Assembly: GCA_026874595.1 (NCBI GenBank) | Contig: CM049314.1 | Span: 73,488,300 to 73,552,299, forward strand | DNA length: 64,000 nucleotides | Direction of reading: 5' to 3' | Origin: Sipunculus nudus | Taxonomy: Eukaryota > Annelida > Sipuncula > Golfingiida > Sipunculidae | Shown: piece by piece, positions 1 to 9,614 of the stretch | Numbering within the stretch: the stretch's first letter is position 1 | Layout of the letters: each line of letters starts with the position of its first letter | Notes under the pieces: model-generated | The model's input: the letters and a program-made list of their open reading frames with translations, nothing else | The model's database searches: none | What the model was told of the DNA's origin: nothing | Position numbers and translations under genes: made by a program

Positions 1-1122
1 TAAATTCCTCGGCAGATTTCACACATTTTTAATGAGGTCAGAGGTCACAATACATAAAATTGGCATTTTAAGCATTTTTGCAGTGCTCTTGTTCTTTCAT
101 CTTTTTCTCCTTGTTTGGGAGTTGTCACAGATGCACAAGATCAGACATCTAGTCATGTAGACTTGTTTTGTAAACAGACAGATGTACTGTGTGTACTCAT
201 ACTCACAATGCTAACAATCTGTAAAACCAGTGAATTGAAGAAAGGAAGTTCATAGGCCAGTTAATATGCTGGGAAAATATTGTTATCTGCAAAAATGAAC
301 TATAATGAGAAAATTCATATTATTGTGAATGTTTATGAATCTTTAAGTCTTTGTTAAAATTAACAAATTAATAATTTATAAATTAAATAATGGTTTAATA
401 ATTCATAATAATTAAATAATAATTAATCTTAAAGGTATCATGCACAGGTGCTCACATCCCAAATATTTAATGCTTAAAATATTTATCTCTGTTAGTATGT
501 TACACTTCAGTATTGCTTCATGCTATTTATGCAAGATATACATTTCAGTCACTAATGTTTTGAATAAATTTACATGACAGTGTAGCAGTGAAAAGGTATT
601 TAATCAGTTAGCATCTTGAAAATCCACCTGATGGTCAACATATTTTGTGCATGTTTCCTTGAGAATCATTTGAGCTGTCATCCAGAAATATTTTTGTAGA
701 TTGGCCTTAATGAGGGAATGTATGCTGTTGAACTTTTGAATTATCAGAAATCAAGTATGGTCCCCAGGCAGCCATCTTGCATTTTGATAAAGTTTTTCCT
801 AATTATGGACATGTATGCTTTTGTTGGAATCAAGTAGACTTTCTTGAGTGTCATTATCTATGAATGGATTGCTCAAAATGTTAGAATTACAACTAGCACT
901 GATATGCCATTAAATGAGGCAGTCCTTCAATGAAGGATTTATTACATTTAATACAACTGGCTACCTACTTCTAGAAGTAGATTTATTAGATAGGTCATTT
1001 ATCTTATATGGCATGATTAGGCCTACTGATATCAAATATCTGGTGTCCATTATAAACTTCCTTGACAGTTTAACACACAAGTAAGATACATGTGCATATA
1101 CCGGTGTTTCACTTCATTTCAG
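1..1122. other. Upstream intron or flank of RPP38, no exon recognised
   Basis: AT-rich non-coding sequence ahead of the first RPP38 exon I can identify. I looked for the N-terminal part of the RPP38 reading frame and saw no convincing exon, so the missing 5' exon or exons probably lie before the window. The first ~120 bases resemble 3285-3400 (shared AATGAGGTCAGAGGTCACAA and GCAGTGCTCTTGTT), so a repeat is present. Confidence 0.5.
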
Positions 1123-1230
1123 AACTCTTGAACCGCTTGGGATAAAGAAGCAGAAAGCAGATTGGATGAAAGGAAAAGTAAAGAAACCTACATTCTTAGA
1201 ATCCCTCACAGAAGACCAAAGAAAAATCAG
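1123..1230 (+). CDS. RPP38: RPP38 exon: linker before the L7Ae core
   Basis: Bounded by a TTTCAG acceptor and a CAG|GTAGTC donor. It opens with one base of a split codon and closes with two. The product is lysine-rich and includes KKQKADWM and FLESLTEDQRK. Confidence 0.8.
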
Positions 1231-4073
1231 GTAGTCAGAAATATCTTTGTCCTGTCATAAATTGTAACTTTTGCCTCTGCTAGGAGAGTATGTATTCATC
1301 TTTGTTTGTTTGTGTGCATGATTTTCCACGTCATAACTCGTGCAGTTTTATGAATAGAAACTCATGAAATTTCCAAGGCAGTTCAGGAATCAGCCAAAGA
1401 TCTGGATGAAGGAACAACATCAAGGAATATTCATTAATATGTAGTAACTTATGCACAAATGAACCTCAGTGTATGGGCCTAGTAAGTGAATGCAAACACT
1501 TTTTTGGGAGCATCCCACACCAAGAACCCCCACATGGCAGAGGCTTGCATTCCTTAGAATGCAGATTTCTAGTTTATTCATGGATGTATTTCACATTGTG
1601 TCTATAATTTTTTTTTTTAGGATATCCAAGACGTTTCATATTATGGCATGGGCATTGTCTGTCCATTAACATTTAGTATCCCTGTGAAAACTTACCAGGA
1701 ATTTCACAAAACTCACCTTAACCACCAATAACTACAATATAAAGTTACAGTGTATTTGCTTCAGATCCTGCCTGGTTTTTGGTATTAACGAAGTAACACG
1801 ATGTGTGGAGCAGGGTAAACTGAGGTGTGTCCTTGTAGACCGGGATTGTCAGCCGTCAGTCATCACCAAGCACCTCATCACGATGAGCGCTGTCAGGAAC
1901 TGTACCGCGGCCTGCATCCAGGGTCTCAGCAGTGCTGTAGGTCCAGTACTGGGCCTCAGATCTCTCATCACACTTGGATTCAAGGTAATAATCATTAGAT
2001 TTAGCTCAGTATAGGATGTGATGATTCATTATAACACATCGTGGTTCCCAGGGATTCTGGAAATCAGGAAAAACCTTGGAGTGAGATTGCTGCAGCGTCC
2101 TCACCCATGTCTTATTGCTGTTCATTGCCCTTTGGTTCTACCAAAATATCTTACTGGAAATTTGATAGCTTTCCGTGCATGAATAATGTAAGCTTACAAA
2201 AAAAGAATATCACACCCAAGATTGATGCTACAAAAGTGTGCACATTAATGGAGGTGAATGGTCACCAGATTCTTTGTGGTTTTTCTGCAGTAAATTATCA
2301 GGAATTTGACTGATTTTCATGAAACTAACTGAAAATATTTATCAATAAATAATAATAATAATAATTTTTTTTATATAGCGTAAAATCCACAGAGTGCTCT
2401 AAAACGCTGTACAAATGATATGAATAAACATAATAAAAATATACATGTGTATGCTTATCAATCAAGATAAAAAGGTATTTATCAATGCACACAATAAAAG
2501 TCTTTATGTACTAAAATGATTTATGAATAAGAATGTTTTCAACTGACTCTTAAACTGAGAATAACTGGACATGGATCTCAACTTCGCTGGGAGGTCATTC
2601 CACATTTTAGGCCCTGCGACACTGAAGGCACTATTTTGTACTCGTGTTGATTTTGTGAATGGGACATGCAGTAAATATTGGTCGGCAGAACGCAGTGCTC
2701 TGCATGGATTGTATAGCTGCAACAATTCCTGAAGATACTGGGGTGCAAGCCCATAGACACACTGATATACCAAAGTCAGAACTTTAAATTTCACTCACTG
2801 TTCAACTGGCAACCAGTGAAGAGCATACAAAACTGGTGTGATGTGTTCCGAATTTGATTTCCCAGTGAGAATTCTAGCTGCAACATTTTGAATACGTTGC
2901 AGGCGATTCAATTGAGCAGATGTAGCACCGCATAAGAGTAAATTGCTGTAATCCAGCTTGGTCGTTATAAATGAATGAATGACCGTTTCAAGAGAATCAC
3001 TATCCAAATATTTCTTTAGTTTGCCTATATTTCGGATGTGCATATAAACGGACTTGCACACCGATGAGATATGGGCATCCATCGATGCGTTTGAGTTCAT
3101 GATGATGCCAATATTCCTGGCAGAGTGTCTTGCCTTAGCTAGATGCAAAACTTGTGCTTATTTAATGAATTCAAAGGTTACCAAACTTTAGTGTCGCAGA
3201 GATAGCTTGACATGAATTTGGTGGATTTGATAAAAAAAAATGTATTGTTACTGACCAATAAAGTATCTCACTTCTGTTTGATTCTTGGAAATATCTGCAC
3301 ATATTTAATGAGGTCAGAGGTCACAAGACAAAGGATAGGGATATTATGTATTCTTGCAGTGCTCTTGTTTCCTGGTGCATGCCCATTTTAAGTCATGCAT
3401 TGCTTCCTGATTAACATGTACTGAGTTAACAGATTTCAAATTTTGTAACATTTTTTATTCTTTTTAGAAAACAGAAGACCCTTCCATTAATGTGTTTGAT
3501 GAATTCCTTAATTTCCTTGAGGAAAAATCCCCAACAATTGATGTTCCATGGTTACAAGATTCCACAGTGAATGAAGAATCAGAGTTTTCAAGACAATTAT
3601 GTGAGGAAAAATCTTTTGGCAGCAAGTCATGTGACATGGAATCGAATGACCCAAAAGTAAAACAAAAAACCAATACTGCTTCAGAAGAAAATGATGTAAA
3701 AATGGAAGATTTTACAGAAGATTTCACAGGAAGACCTGAGGAAAATCCACCTGCAAAAAGACCAGAAATAGCAGCTGACTATAGTCATTTGTACATACTG
3801 AAATCTGAGAGTGACGTGTGGAAAAGAATTCATGAAGGAATCCCTGTAGATGAGAACAAGTCTAGTAAAGTAGACAAAAATGACAAAATAGAGAGTATGG
3901 ACCAGTCTACAAGAGTTGCAAAAAGGCCTTTGGATGCAGATGGGCCCTTGATGGGCCAATTGACTTCTAAAATGAAAGTGCCAATGACTGATAAATATAT
4001 AAAGACAAAAATACAGCAGATGCATCCAAACAAAAACAAAGAGAAAAAGAAAAAGAAACAGAAAAATAAATAA
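1123..4073 (+). CDS. RPP38: Ribonuclease P/MRP protein subunit p38, 5'-partial, three exons (1123-1230, 1765-1984, 3468-4073)
   Basis: RPP38 is an L7Ae-type RNA-binding subunit of nuclear RNase P and RNase MRP, which process tRNA 5' ends and pre-rRNA; it recognises a kink-turn in the RNA subunit. Three exons join in frame with GT-AG introns and matching phases: the first ends with two bases (AG) completed by the A that opens the second, and the second ends on a whole codon. The joined frame reads a lysine-rich linker (TLEPLGIKKQKADWMKGK), then the L7Ae core with the diagnostic GINEVTR motif followed by CVLVDRD and TKHLITMS, then FDEFLNFLEEKSPTIDVPWL, which matches the conserved segment ending in a PWL motif of vertebrate RPP38. 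The C-terminal ~160 residues are acidic then strongly basic and low-complexity, ending in a lysine run. The N-terminus is not in the window. The gene is convergent with INTS6, and a LINE relic sits in its last intron. Confidence 0.88.
1320..1585. repeat. Dispersed repeat, partner of 18880-19115, in the RPP38 intron
   Basis: See the partner copy. The best-preserved part is the right end, with GAGGCTTGCATTCC and AATGCAGATTTCTAGTTTA. Confidence 0.6.
1765..1984 (+). CDS. RPP38: RPP38 exon: L7Ae-type kink-turn binding core
   Basis: Acceptor TGCTTCAG, donor TTCAAG|GTAATA. It encodes SCLVFGINEVTRCVEQGKLR, then CVLVDRDCQPSVITKHLI, a Cys-rich stretch and GLRSLITLGFK. GINEVTR is the RNA-contacting helix signature of the L7Ae/L30e fold. 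The exon is clearly less AT-rich than its surroundings, as expected for conserved coding sequence. Confidence 0.88.
2345..3170 (-). mobile_element. 5'-truncated, decayed LINE (CR1/L2-like reverse transcriptase tail) in the RPP38 intron
   Basis: On the minus strand, 3148-2504 encodes the end of a LINE reverse transcriptase: IRNIGKLKKYLDSDSLETVI, KLDYSNLLLCG, RLQRIQNVAARILTG, LHWLPVEQ, then VYQCVYGLAPQYLQELL and PKMWNDLPAKLR. These are hallmark motifs of CR1/L2-type elements. A TGA stop interrupts LPVEQ and the following KFKVLTLVY in the same frame, where a CGA arginine codon would be expected. The 3' end (left side) shows a typical LINE tail: sequence related to GCGTAAAATCC followed by (ATT)n at 2345-2362 as read on the minus strand. 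The copy is dead and 5'-truncated, with no upstream RT or endonuclease. Confidence 0.85.
3468..4073 (+). CDS. RPP38: RPP38 terminal exon
   Basis: Acceptor TTTTTAG at 3461-3467, stop TAA at 4071-4073. It encodes KTEDPSINVFDEFLNFLEEK and the conserved VPWL, then a long divergent tail ending in KEKKKKKQKNK, which resembles a nuclear or nucleolar localisation signal. Two overlapping AATAAA hexamers (4065-4070 and 4072-4077) lie at the stop codon, so a very short 3' UTR is possible. Confidence 0.87.
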   Translation, partial: KTEDPSINVFDEFLNFLEEKSPTIDVPWLQDSTVNEESEFSRQLCEEKSFGSKSCDMESNDPKVKQKTNTASEENDVKMEDFTEDFTGRPEENPPAKRPEIAADYSHLYILKSESDVWKRIHEGIPVDENKSSKVDKNDKIESMDQSTRVAKRPLDADGPLMGQLTSKMKVPMTDKYIKTKIQQMHPNKNKEKKKKKQKNK

Positions 4074-4348
4074 TAAAAATCATTTTATATGTATTTGATT
4101 TTTCTCTTTTTGCTTTACTGATGCATTTTCATAAATTAAGCTTAAGATTAAGGAAAATTAAATCATAAGTTGCAACTGAGAGTGATCCTTTCTAACCAAG
4201 TTAACATACCTGATTGTAGGGTAGGATGCAGTTAGGTGGTTAAGGCATTGGATTTTGGGGCCAAAAGTGCTAGTTCAAACCCTGATTGTGCCTCAAATGC
4301 AAAATTGCTAAACCCAGAAATTTTCACTTTATCTTAACAACTGATCAT
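4074..4348. other. Intergenic segment with a tRNA-like SINE relic
   Basis: Immediately after RPP38. It holds AT-rich sequence and the tRNA-like segment annotated separately. No coding sequence is seen. Confidence 0.5.
4217..4330 (+). mobile_element. tRNA-derived SINE relic
   Basis: GCAGTTAGGTGGTTAAGGC resembles a Pol III A box, and AGTTCAAACCC about 40 bp downstream matches a B box; the spacing is that of a tRNA. The sequence continues into non-tRNA sequence and shows no clean acceptor-stem pairing, so a degraded tRNA-derived SINE is likelier than a tRNA gene. Confidence 0.5.
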
Positions 4349-5400
4349 TGATCAGATGTTAGAAGAAGAAGAAGAAATTTATTGTAGAAAAAGGCCTTGT
4401 GGCCCATGGTACAAATATAAACATAAATAAATGCAATTGAACAATAAACATGTAACATGATAACATGCAGTTAATACATACATATAAACATGGTTGTGTT
4501 ACCTGCTGTTGTGTTGTTTCATAATCATAAAGTTTCTGTCACATCAAGTTCTTTCTTTAATTTGTTAACCTGAAATAAATATTTAGCTACATTCAAAAGG
4601 ACATTAAAAGACTGAGTTTTTAATAGCTTAATTAAACCATATATATTTTTTGGAATTTCCTTGAAAGATGTAAAAAATTCTTTTCTGATATTTTCATATC
4701 TAGAGCAATAAAATAAAACATGTATCTCATCTTCAACCTCATCTTGGTCACACATTTTACAGATCCTCATTTCTCTGGGTACATTATATCTCCTTCCAAT
4801 TTCAATTTCATAGCAATGGTCACTTAATCTAAATTTTGATAAAGCCTGTCTGTATACAAATGCCATATTATATAAATATTTTTCTGGTTCTATTGCTGAT
4901 TTAATTTCACTATATATACTAAGCTTAGATTTACTTTGGATTTCTGCTAACATTTCTTGCTGGCTATTGTCTTTAACCCTTTGTACAAACATATTCACAA
5001 ACATTTTTCTGTCACCTACACTTTGCTCAAGCCATACAAAACTAAAACCATATCTGCTTAACAGCAGTTTTATATCTGTCACCCATGTGCTTCTTCCTAT
5101 ATCATCTAATTGTTTGAGAGTGTTATAACATGATCTTGGGTATCTAGAATTTTCCATTGAGATAATTTTTAACCAATAACTTATACATCTTTTAAAATAT
5201 ATACAGTGTAGAGGGTACCTTCCACATTCTAATATGGCAGCAGTATTTACTGTTTTTTTACTCACACCAAGGAGTTGCTTACAAACACGTGATTGCATAC
5301 ATTCTATTTTTGGTCTTGGAATGGACCCCCATATTTCTGAACCATAAAGTAGTGAAGGGACTATAACTTTCTCAAAAATAGTCAAAATGATCAGATGTTA
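4349..5400 (-). mobile_element. 5'-truncated LINE insertion with 13-bp target-site duplications
   Basis: The 13-bp sequence TGATCAGATGTTA occurs exactly at both edges (4349-4361 and 5388-5400), the signature of target-primed insertion. Next to the left copy is (GAA)n, which read on the minus strand is a (TTC)n 3' tail. Between the copies is an uninterrupted 286-codon minus-strand frame (5385-4525), the 3' part of a LINE ORF2. It includes VIVPSLLYGSEIWG (post-RT thumb), HCIYFKRCISYWL, and a C-terminal zinc-knuckle-like C-x2-C-x10-H-x4-C motif. No stops have accumulated, so the insertion looks fairly young although 5'-truncated. Confidence 0.88.
4525..5385 (-). pseudogene. LINE ORF2 C-terminal fragment (286 codons)
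   Basis: Open from the truncated 5' end of the insertion to a stop in the element. It carries the post-reverse-transcriptase region with YGSEIWG, a helical middle part and the CKMCDQDEVEDEIHVLFYC finger. It lacks endonuclease and catalytic RT motifs and so cannot mobilise itself. The open frame reflects recent insertion, not a host gene. Confidence 0.82.
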
Positions 5401-5751
5401 TTATTAGCTTTGTGAAAATAAAACCTTAAATCAGAAGGCTAACTACCTAACATTATTATTGAATGGTCACATCAATTCTCATACAATAGACGAGTGTTAC
5501 TAACAGGCCTTGTACCTTTCCTTTAGATGAGAGACCCTGCACCCATAAAGGTTTTAAACCTTAATTTAATAGTCTCTTACACAACTTCTAACCAATGAAA
5601 TTTTGCGGTACCGTTTGAATTGCTCTAAGCGCTAGGGCTGAAACAGCATATTTTGGATTGAGGAACTTGCAGTAATATTATGCATCTAGCATAACATCTG
5701 TGTTTTACCATAAATAACTTCTTCAAAGAACATTTAATTTGAGAACTAGTG
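5401..5751. other. Intergenic, nothing recognised
   Basis: AT-rich sequence between the LINE insertion and the hairpin-ended repeat region. I see no ORF, RNA gene or clear repeat. Confidence 0.4.
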
Positions 5752-8700
5752 GACCATGGGCCATGACGCTCAGCTGAGTTTGACATACATGTGATGCACG
5801 TGATCTAAAAAGAAATATTTGTTAAAGCTTGTTAAGAACAATTGGTAGAATAACTTCCAGAGTGCTCAAAATCATGTTTTTTGCCAATGGTCCTTAGAAA
5901 ATAGGTAACAGCAACCTTATTCAAAGATACCAAGAATATTTGACCAGGGTACTCAGATCATGTCCTTCACATTCCTTACAGAATATATTTCACAGTAACC
6001 TTAATTTGGAGACATTAAATTGTCCTCCCTTTACATAAAGGAGGACATATCTAAATCCAACAGTTTGTACCCTGTGTAGGTGCGCAAAATCATGTTTTTG
6101 GTCCGTTTTTTGCAAAATATAGGTCATTGTGACCTAGTTTAAGATTGTCAAGAAAATTTGCACAACCTCCTTGGACATTGTGTTATAAGCTTTTAGACCT
6201 AACTGATACAATTTGAGCCCATGACTTTCAAGATACTCAAATCTCATTTATTTTTAGCTCAGCTGACTTTCAGTCATGCTGAGCTATAGCGATCACTCTT
6301 TGTCCGTCGTCCGTCTGTCTGTCTGTCCATCTGTCCGTTAACTTGGCACAAATCGTAACCGCCGGACTTACAATCTTGTAACTTGATATTCTGAGAGGTC
6401 AATGAAAAATCTCCTTGGAAACCAGAAATTAGGTCTCTGTTACCCATATCCTTCGAGCTATTGGGCCCCAAAGTACCCCCCCCAGAATAGTCAAAAATTT
6501 CATACATAAACTTCAATATCTCGTTAACTACATCACTGATGGTCATGACTTTTTGCATACATATTGATCATGAGATGTTCCATCAGTTCCTGCAGACTGG
6601 TGGCGCCACCTGTATTTTTCGATTTTTTTACGAATTTTTTCTCTATTTTTAGACCTTTAAAAATGTGAACATCTGTTAACAGGGCACAAATCGTAAAGAC
6701 TGGACCTAGAATCTTCATTTGTTGACACAGTGAGAGACCAATGAAAAGTCTCCATGGAAACCAGAAATTAGGTCTCCGTTACCCAAATCCTTTGAGCTAT
6801 GGGGCCCCAAAGTACCCCCCAGAACTGTCAAAAATTTCATAAAAAAACTTCAAAATCTCATTAACTACATCACTGATGGTCATAATTTTTGGCATACATA
6901 TTGATCATTAGATGTTTCATCAGTTTCTGCAGACTGGTGGCGCCACCTATATTCTTCGATATTTTACAAATTGTTTTCTCTATTTTTAGACCTTTAAAAA
7001 TGTGAACATCTGTTAACAGGGCACAAATAGTAAAGACTGGACCTAGAATCTTCATTCTTGACACACAGGGAGACCCATGAAAAGTCTCCTTGGAAACCTG
7101 AAATTAGGTCTCTGTTACCCATATCCTTTGAGCTGTGGGGCTCCCAATTACCCCCCAGAATAATGGAAAATTGGATAAAAAAAACTGCAACATCTCAATA
7201 ACTATAACACTGATGGTCATGATTTTTGGCATACATATTGATCAAGAGGTGTTCCATCAGTTCCTGCAGTCTGGTGGGGCCACCTGTATTTTTTCAAATT
7301 TTTATAATTTTTTTTCTCTATTTATGAGACCTTTAAGGATGTAGTTATCTGTCAACAGGGTACAAATCTTAACGACTGAACCTAGAATCTTCATTCTTGA
7401 CACACGGGGAGATCAATGAAAAGTCTCCATGGAAACCAGAAATTAGGTCTCTGTTACCCAAATCCTTTGAGCTATGGGGCCCCAAAGTACCCCCCAGAAT
7501 TGTCAAAAATTTCATAAAAAACTTCAAAATCTCATTAACTACATCACTGATGGTCATAATTTTTGGCATACATATTGATCATGAGATGTTCCATCAGTTT
7601 CTGCAGACTGGTGGCGCCACCTGTATTTTTCGATTTTTTTACGAATTGTTTTCTCTATTTTTAGACCTCTAAAAATGTGAACATCTGTTAACAGGGCACA
7701 AATCGTAAAGACTGGACCTAGAATCTTCATTTGTTGACACAGTGAGAGACCAATGAAAAGTCTCCATGGAAACCAGAAATTAGGTCTCCGTTACCCAAAT
7801 CCTTTGAGCTATGGGGCCCCAAAGTACCCCCCAGAATTTGTCAAAAATTTCATAAAAAAACTTCAAAATCTCATTAACTACATCACTGATGGTCATAATT
7901 TTTGGCATACATATTGATCATTAGATGTTTCATCAGTTTCTGCAGACTGGTGGCGCCACCTATATTCTTCGATATTTTACAAATTGTTTTCTCTATTTTT
8001 AGACCTTTAAAAATGTGAACATCTGTTAACAGGGCACAAATAGTAAAGACTGGACCTAGAATCTTCATTCTTGACACACAGGGAGACCCATGAAAAGTCT
8101 CCTTGGAAACCTGAAATTAGGTCTCTGTTACCCATATCCTTTGAGCTGTGGGGCTCCCAATTACCCCCCAGAATAATGGAAAATTGGATAAAAAAAACTG
8201 CAACATCTCAATAACTATAACACTGATGGTCATGATTTTTGGCATACATATTGATCAAGAGGTGTTCCATCAGTTCCTGCAGTCTGGTGGGGCCACCTGT
8301 ATTTTTTCAAATTTTTATAATTTTTTTTCTCTATTTATGAGACCTTTAAGGATGTAGTTATCTGTCAACAGGGTACAAATCTTAACGACTGAACCTAGAA
8401 TCTTCATTCTTGACACACGGGGAGATCAATGAAAAGTCTCCATGGAAACCAGAAATTAGGTCTCTGTTACCCAAATCCTTTGAGCTATGGGGCCCCAAAG
8501 TACCCCCCAGAATTGTCAAAAATTTCATAAAAAACTTCAAAATCTCATTAACTACATCACTGATGGTCATAATTTTTGGCATACATATTGATCATTAGAT
8601 GTTTCATCAGTTTCTGCAGACTGGTGGCGCCACCTATATTTTTCGATATTTTACGAATTGTTTTCTCTATTTTTAGACCTCTAAAAATGTGAACATCTGT

Positions 8701-9614
8701 TAACAGGGCACAAATCTTAAAACTGGACCTAGAATCTTCATTCTTGGCACACAGGGAGATCTATGAAAAGTCTCCATGGAAAATGAAATTAGGTCTCTGT
8801 TTCCCATATCCTTTGAGCAATGGCACTCCAAAGTACAGCTCAGAATAATGGAAAATTTGATACAAAAGCTGAAGTATCTGAAAAACTAATGCAGAGATCA
8901 CCATAATTGTTTGCATGGATATTGATTATGGAATGTTTCATTAGTTTCTGCAGACTGATGGCACCACGTATATTTGTTCGGGTTTTTTTACGAATTTTTT
9001 CTCTACTTTTGGGACCTTAAAAGATATGAACATCTGTTAACAGGGCACAAATTGTATAGACTGGACCTAGAATCTTCATTCTTGACACACAGGGGGATCC
9101 ATGAAAAGTCTCCATGGAAAATGAAATTAGGTCGTTGTTACCCATATCCTTTAAGCTAAAGGACTCCGAAGTATCCCTAAGAATAATGAAAAATTTGATA
9201 CAAAAACTGCAGTATCTCAGTATCACCATGATTCTTTGGATGGATATTGTTTATGGAGTGTTTCATCAGTTTCTGCAGACTGGTGGTTCCACCTATATTT
9301 TATTCAATTTTTCGAATTTTTTTCTCTATTTTTGAGACCTTTAAGGATGCTGTCATCTGTTTACATGGCACAAGTGTAACAACTAATGCAGAGATCACCA
9401 TGATTCTTTGCATGCATATTGACCATTAAGTCTTTTTATTAGTTTCTGCAGACTGGTGGAGCCACTTGTATTTTTTACGCAATTTTTCTCTATTTTTGAG
9501 ATATATAAATACAGACACAATTTTGGCCTGTTGGTTAATCTGTTTGATGCTTCAGTTGAATGGGTATATACTACTATCTCTTCCCAGTCAGCTGAGCGTC
9601 ATGACCCATGGGTC
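5752..9614. mobile_element. Composite non-autonomous repeat element bounded by inverted CATGGG/CAGCTGAG ends, carrying ~338-bp tandem monomers
   Basis: The left edge (5752-5777) and right edge (9588-9614) are near-perfect inverted copies of a segment containing CAGCTGAGCGTCATGACCCA. The right one contains the 12-bp palindrome GACCCATGGGTC. Inside, 6255-6295 has a hairpin (AGCTCAGCTGAC...GTCATGCTGAGCT) followed by GTCCGTC repeats, then about ten tandem ~338-bp monomers. There is no transposase. It could be a TIR-bounded non-autonomous DNA transposon, or a rolling-circle (Helitron/Helentron-like) element ending in a hairpin; the sequence alone does not decide. Confidence 0.5.
6330..9480 (+). 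repeat. Tandem array of ~338-bp monomers with a duplicated 1,013-bp trimer block
   Basis: The phrase CTGTTAACAGGGCACAAAT or a close variant recurs near 6333, 6671, 7010, 7350, 7685, 8023, 8363, 8698 and 9036, a period of ~338 bp. Within this, ~6560-7572 and ~7573-8585 are nearly identical at an offset of 1,011-1,014 bp, so three diverged monomers were copied as one block. Many monomers carry the palindrome GGTGGCGCCACC (for example 6599-6610 and 7610-7621). Short ORFs here repeat with the array and are not genes. Confidence 0.85.

Noticed and set aside
3681-4025. Minus-strand frames of 114 and 69 codons opposite the last RPP38 exon
   Set aside because: They are shadows of the conserved plus-strand coding exon, rich in hydrophobic residues from the complement of lysine codons.
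7135-8598. Repeated short frames of 60-91 codons in the 6.3-9.5 kb array
   Set aside because: Identical frames recur exactly at the 1,013-bp repeat distance; they are products of DNA duplication and show no coding constraint.
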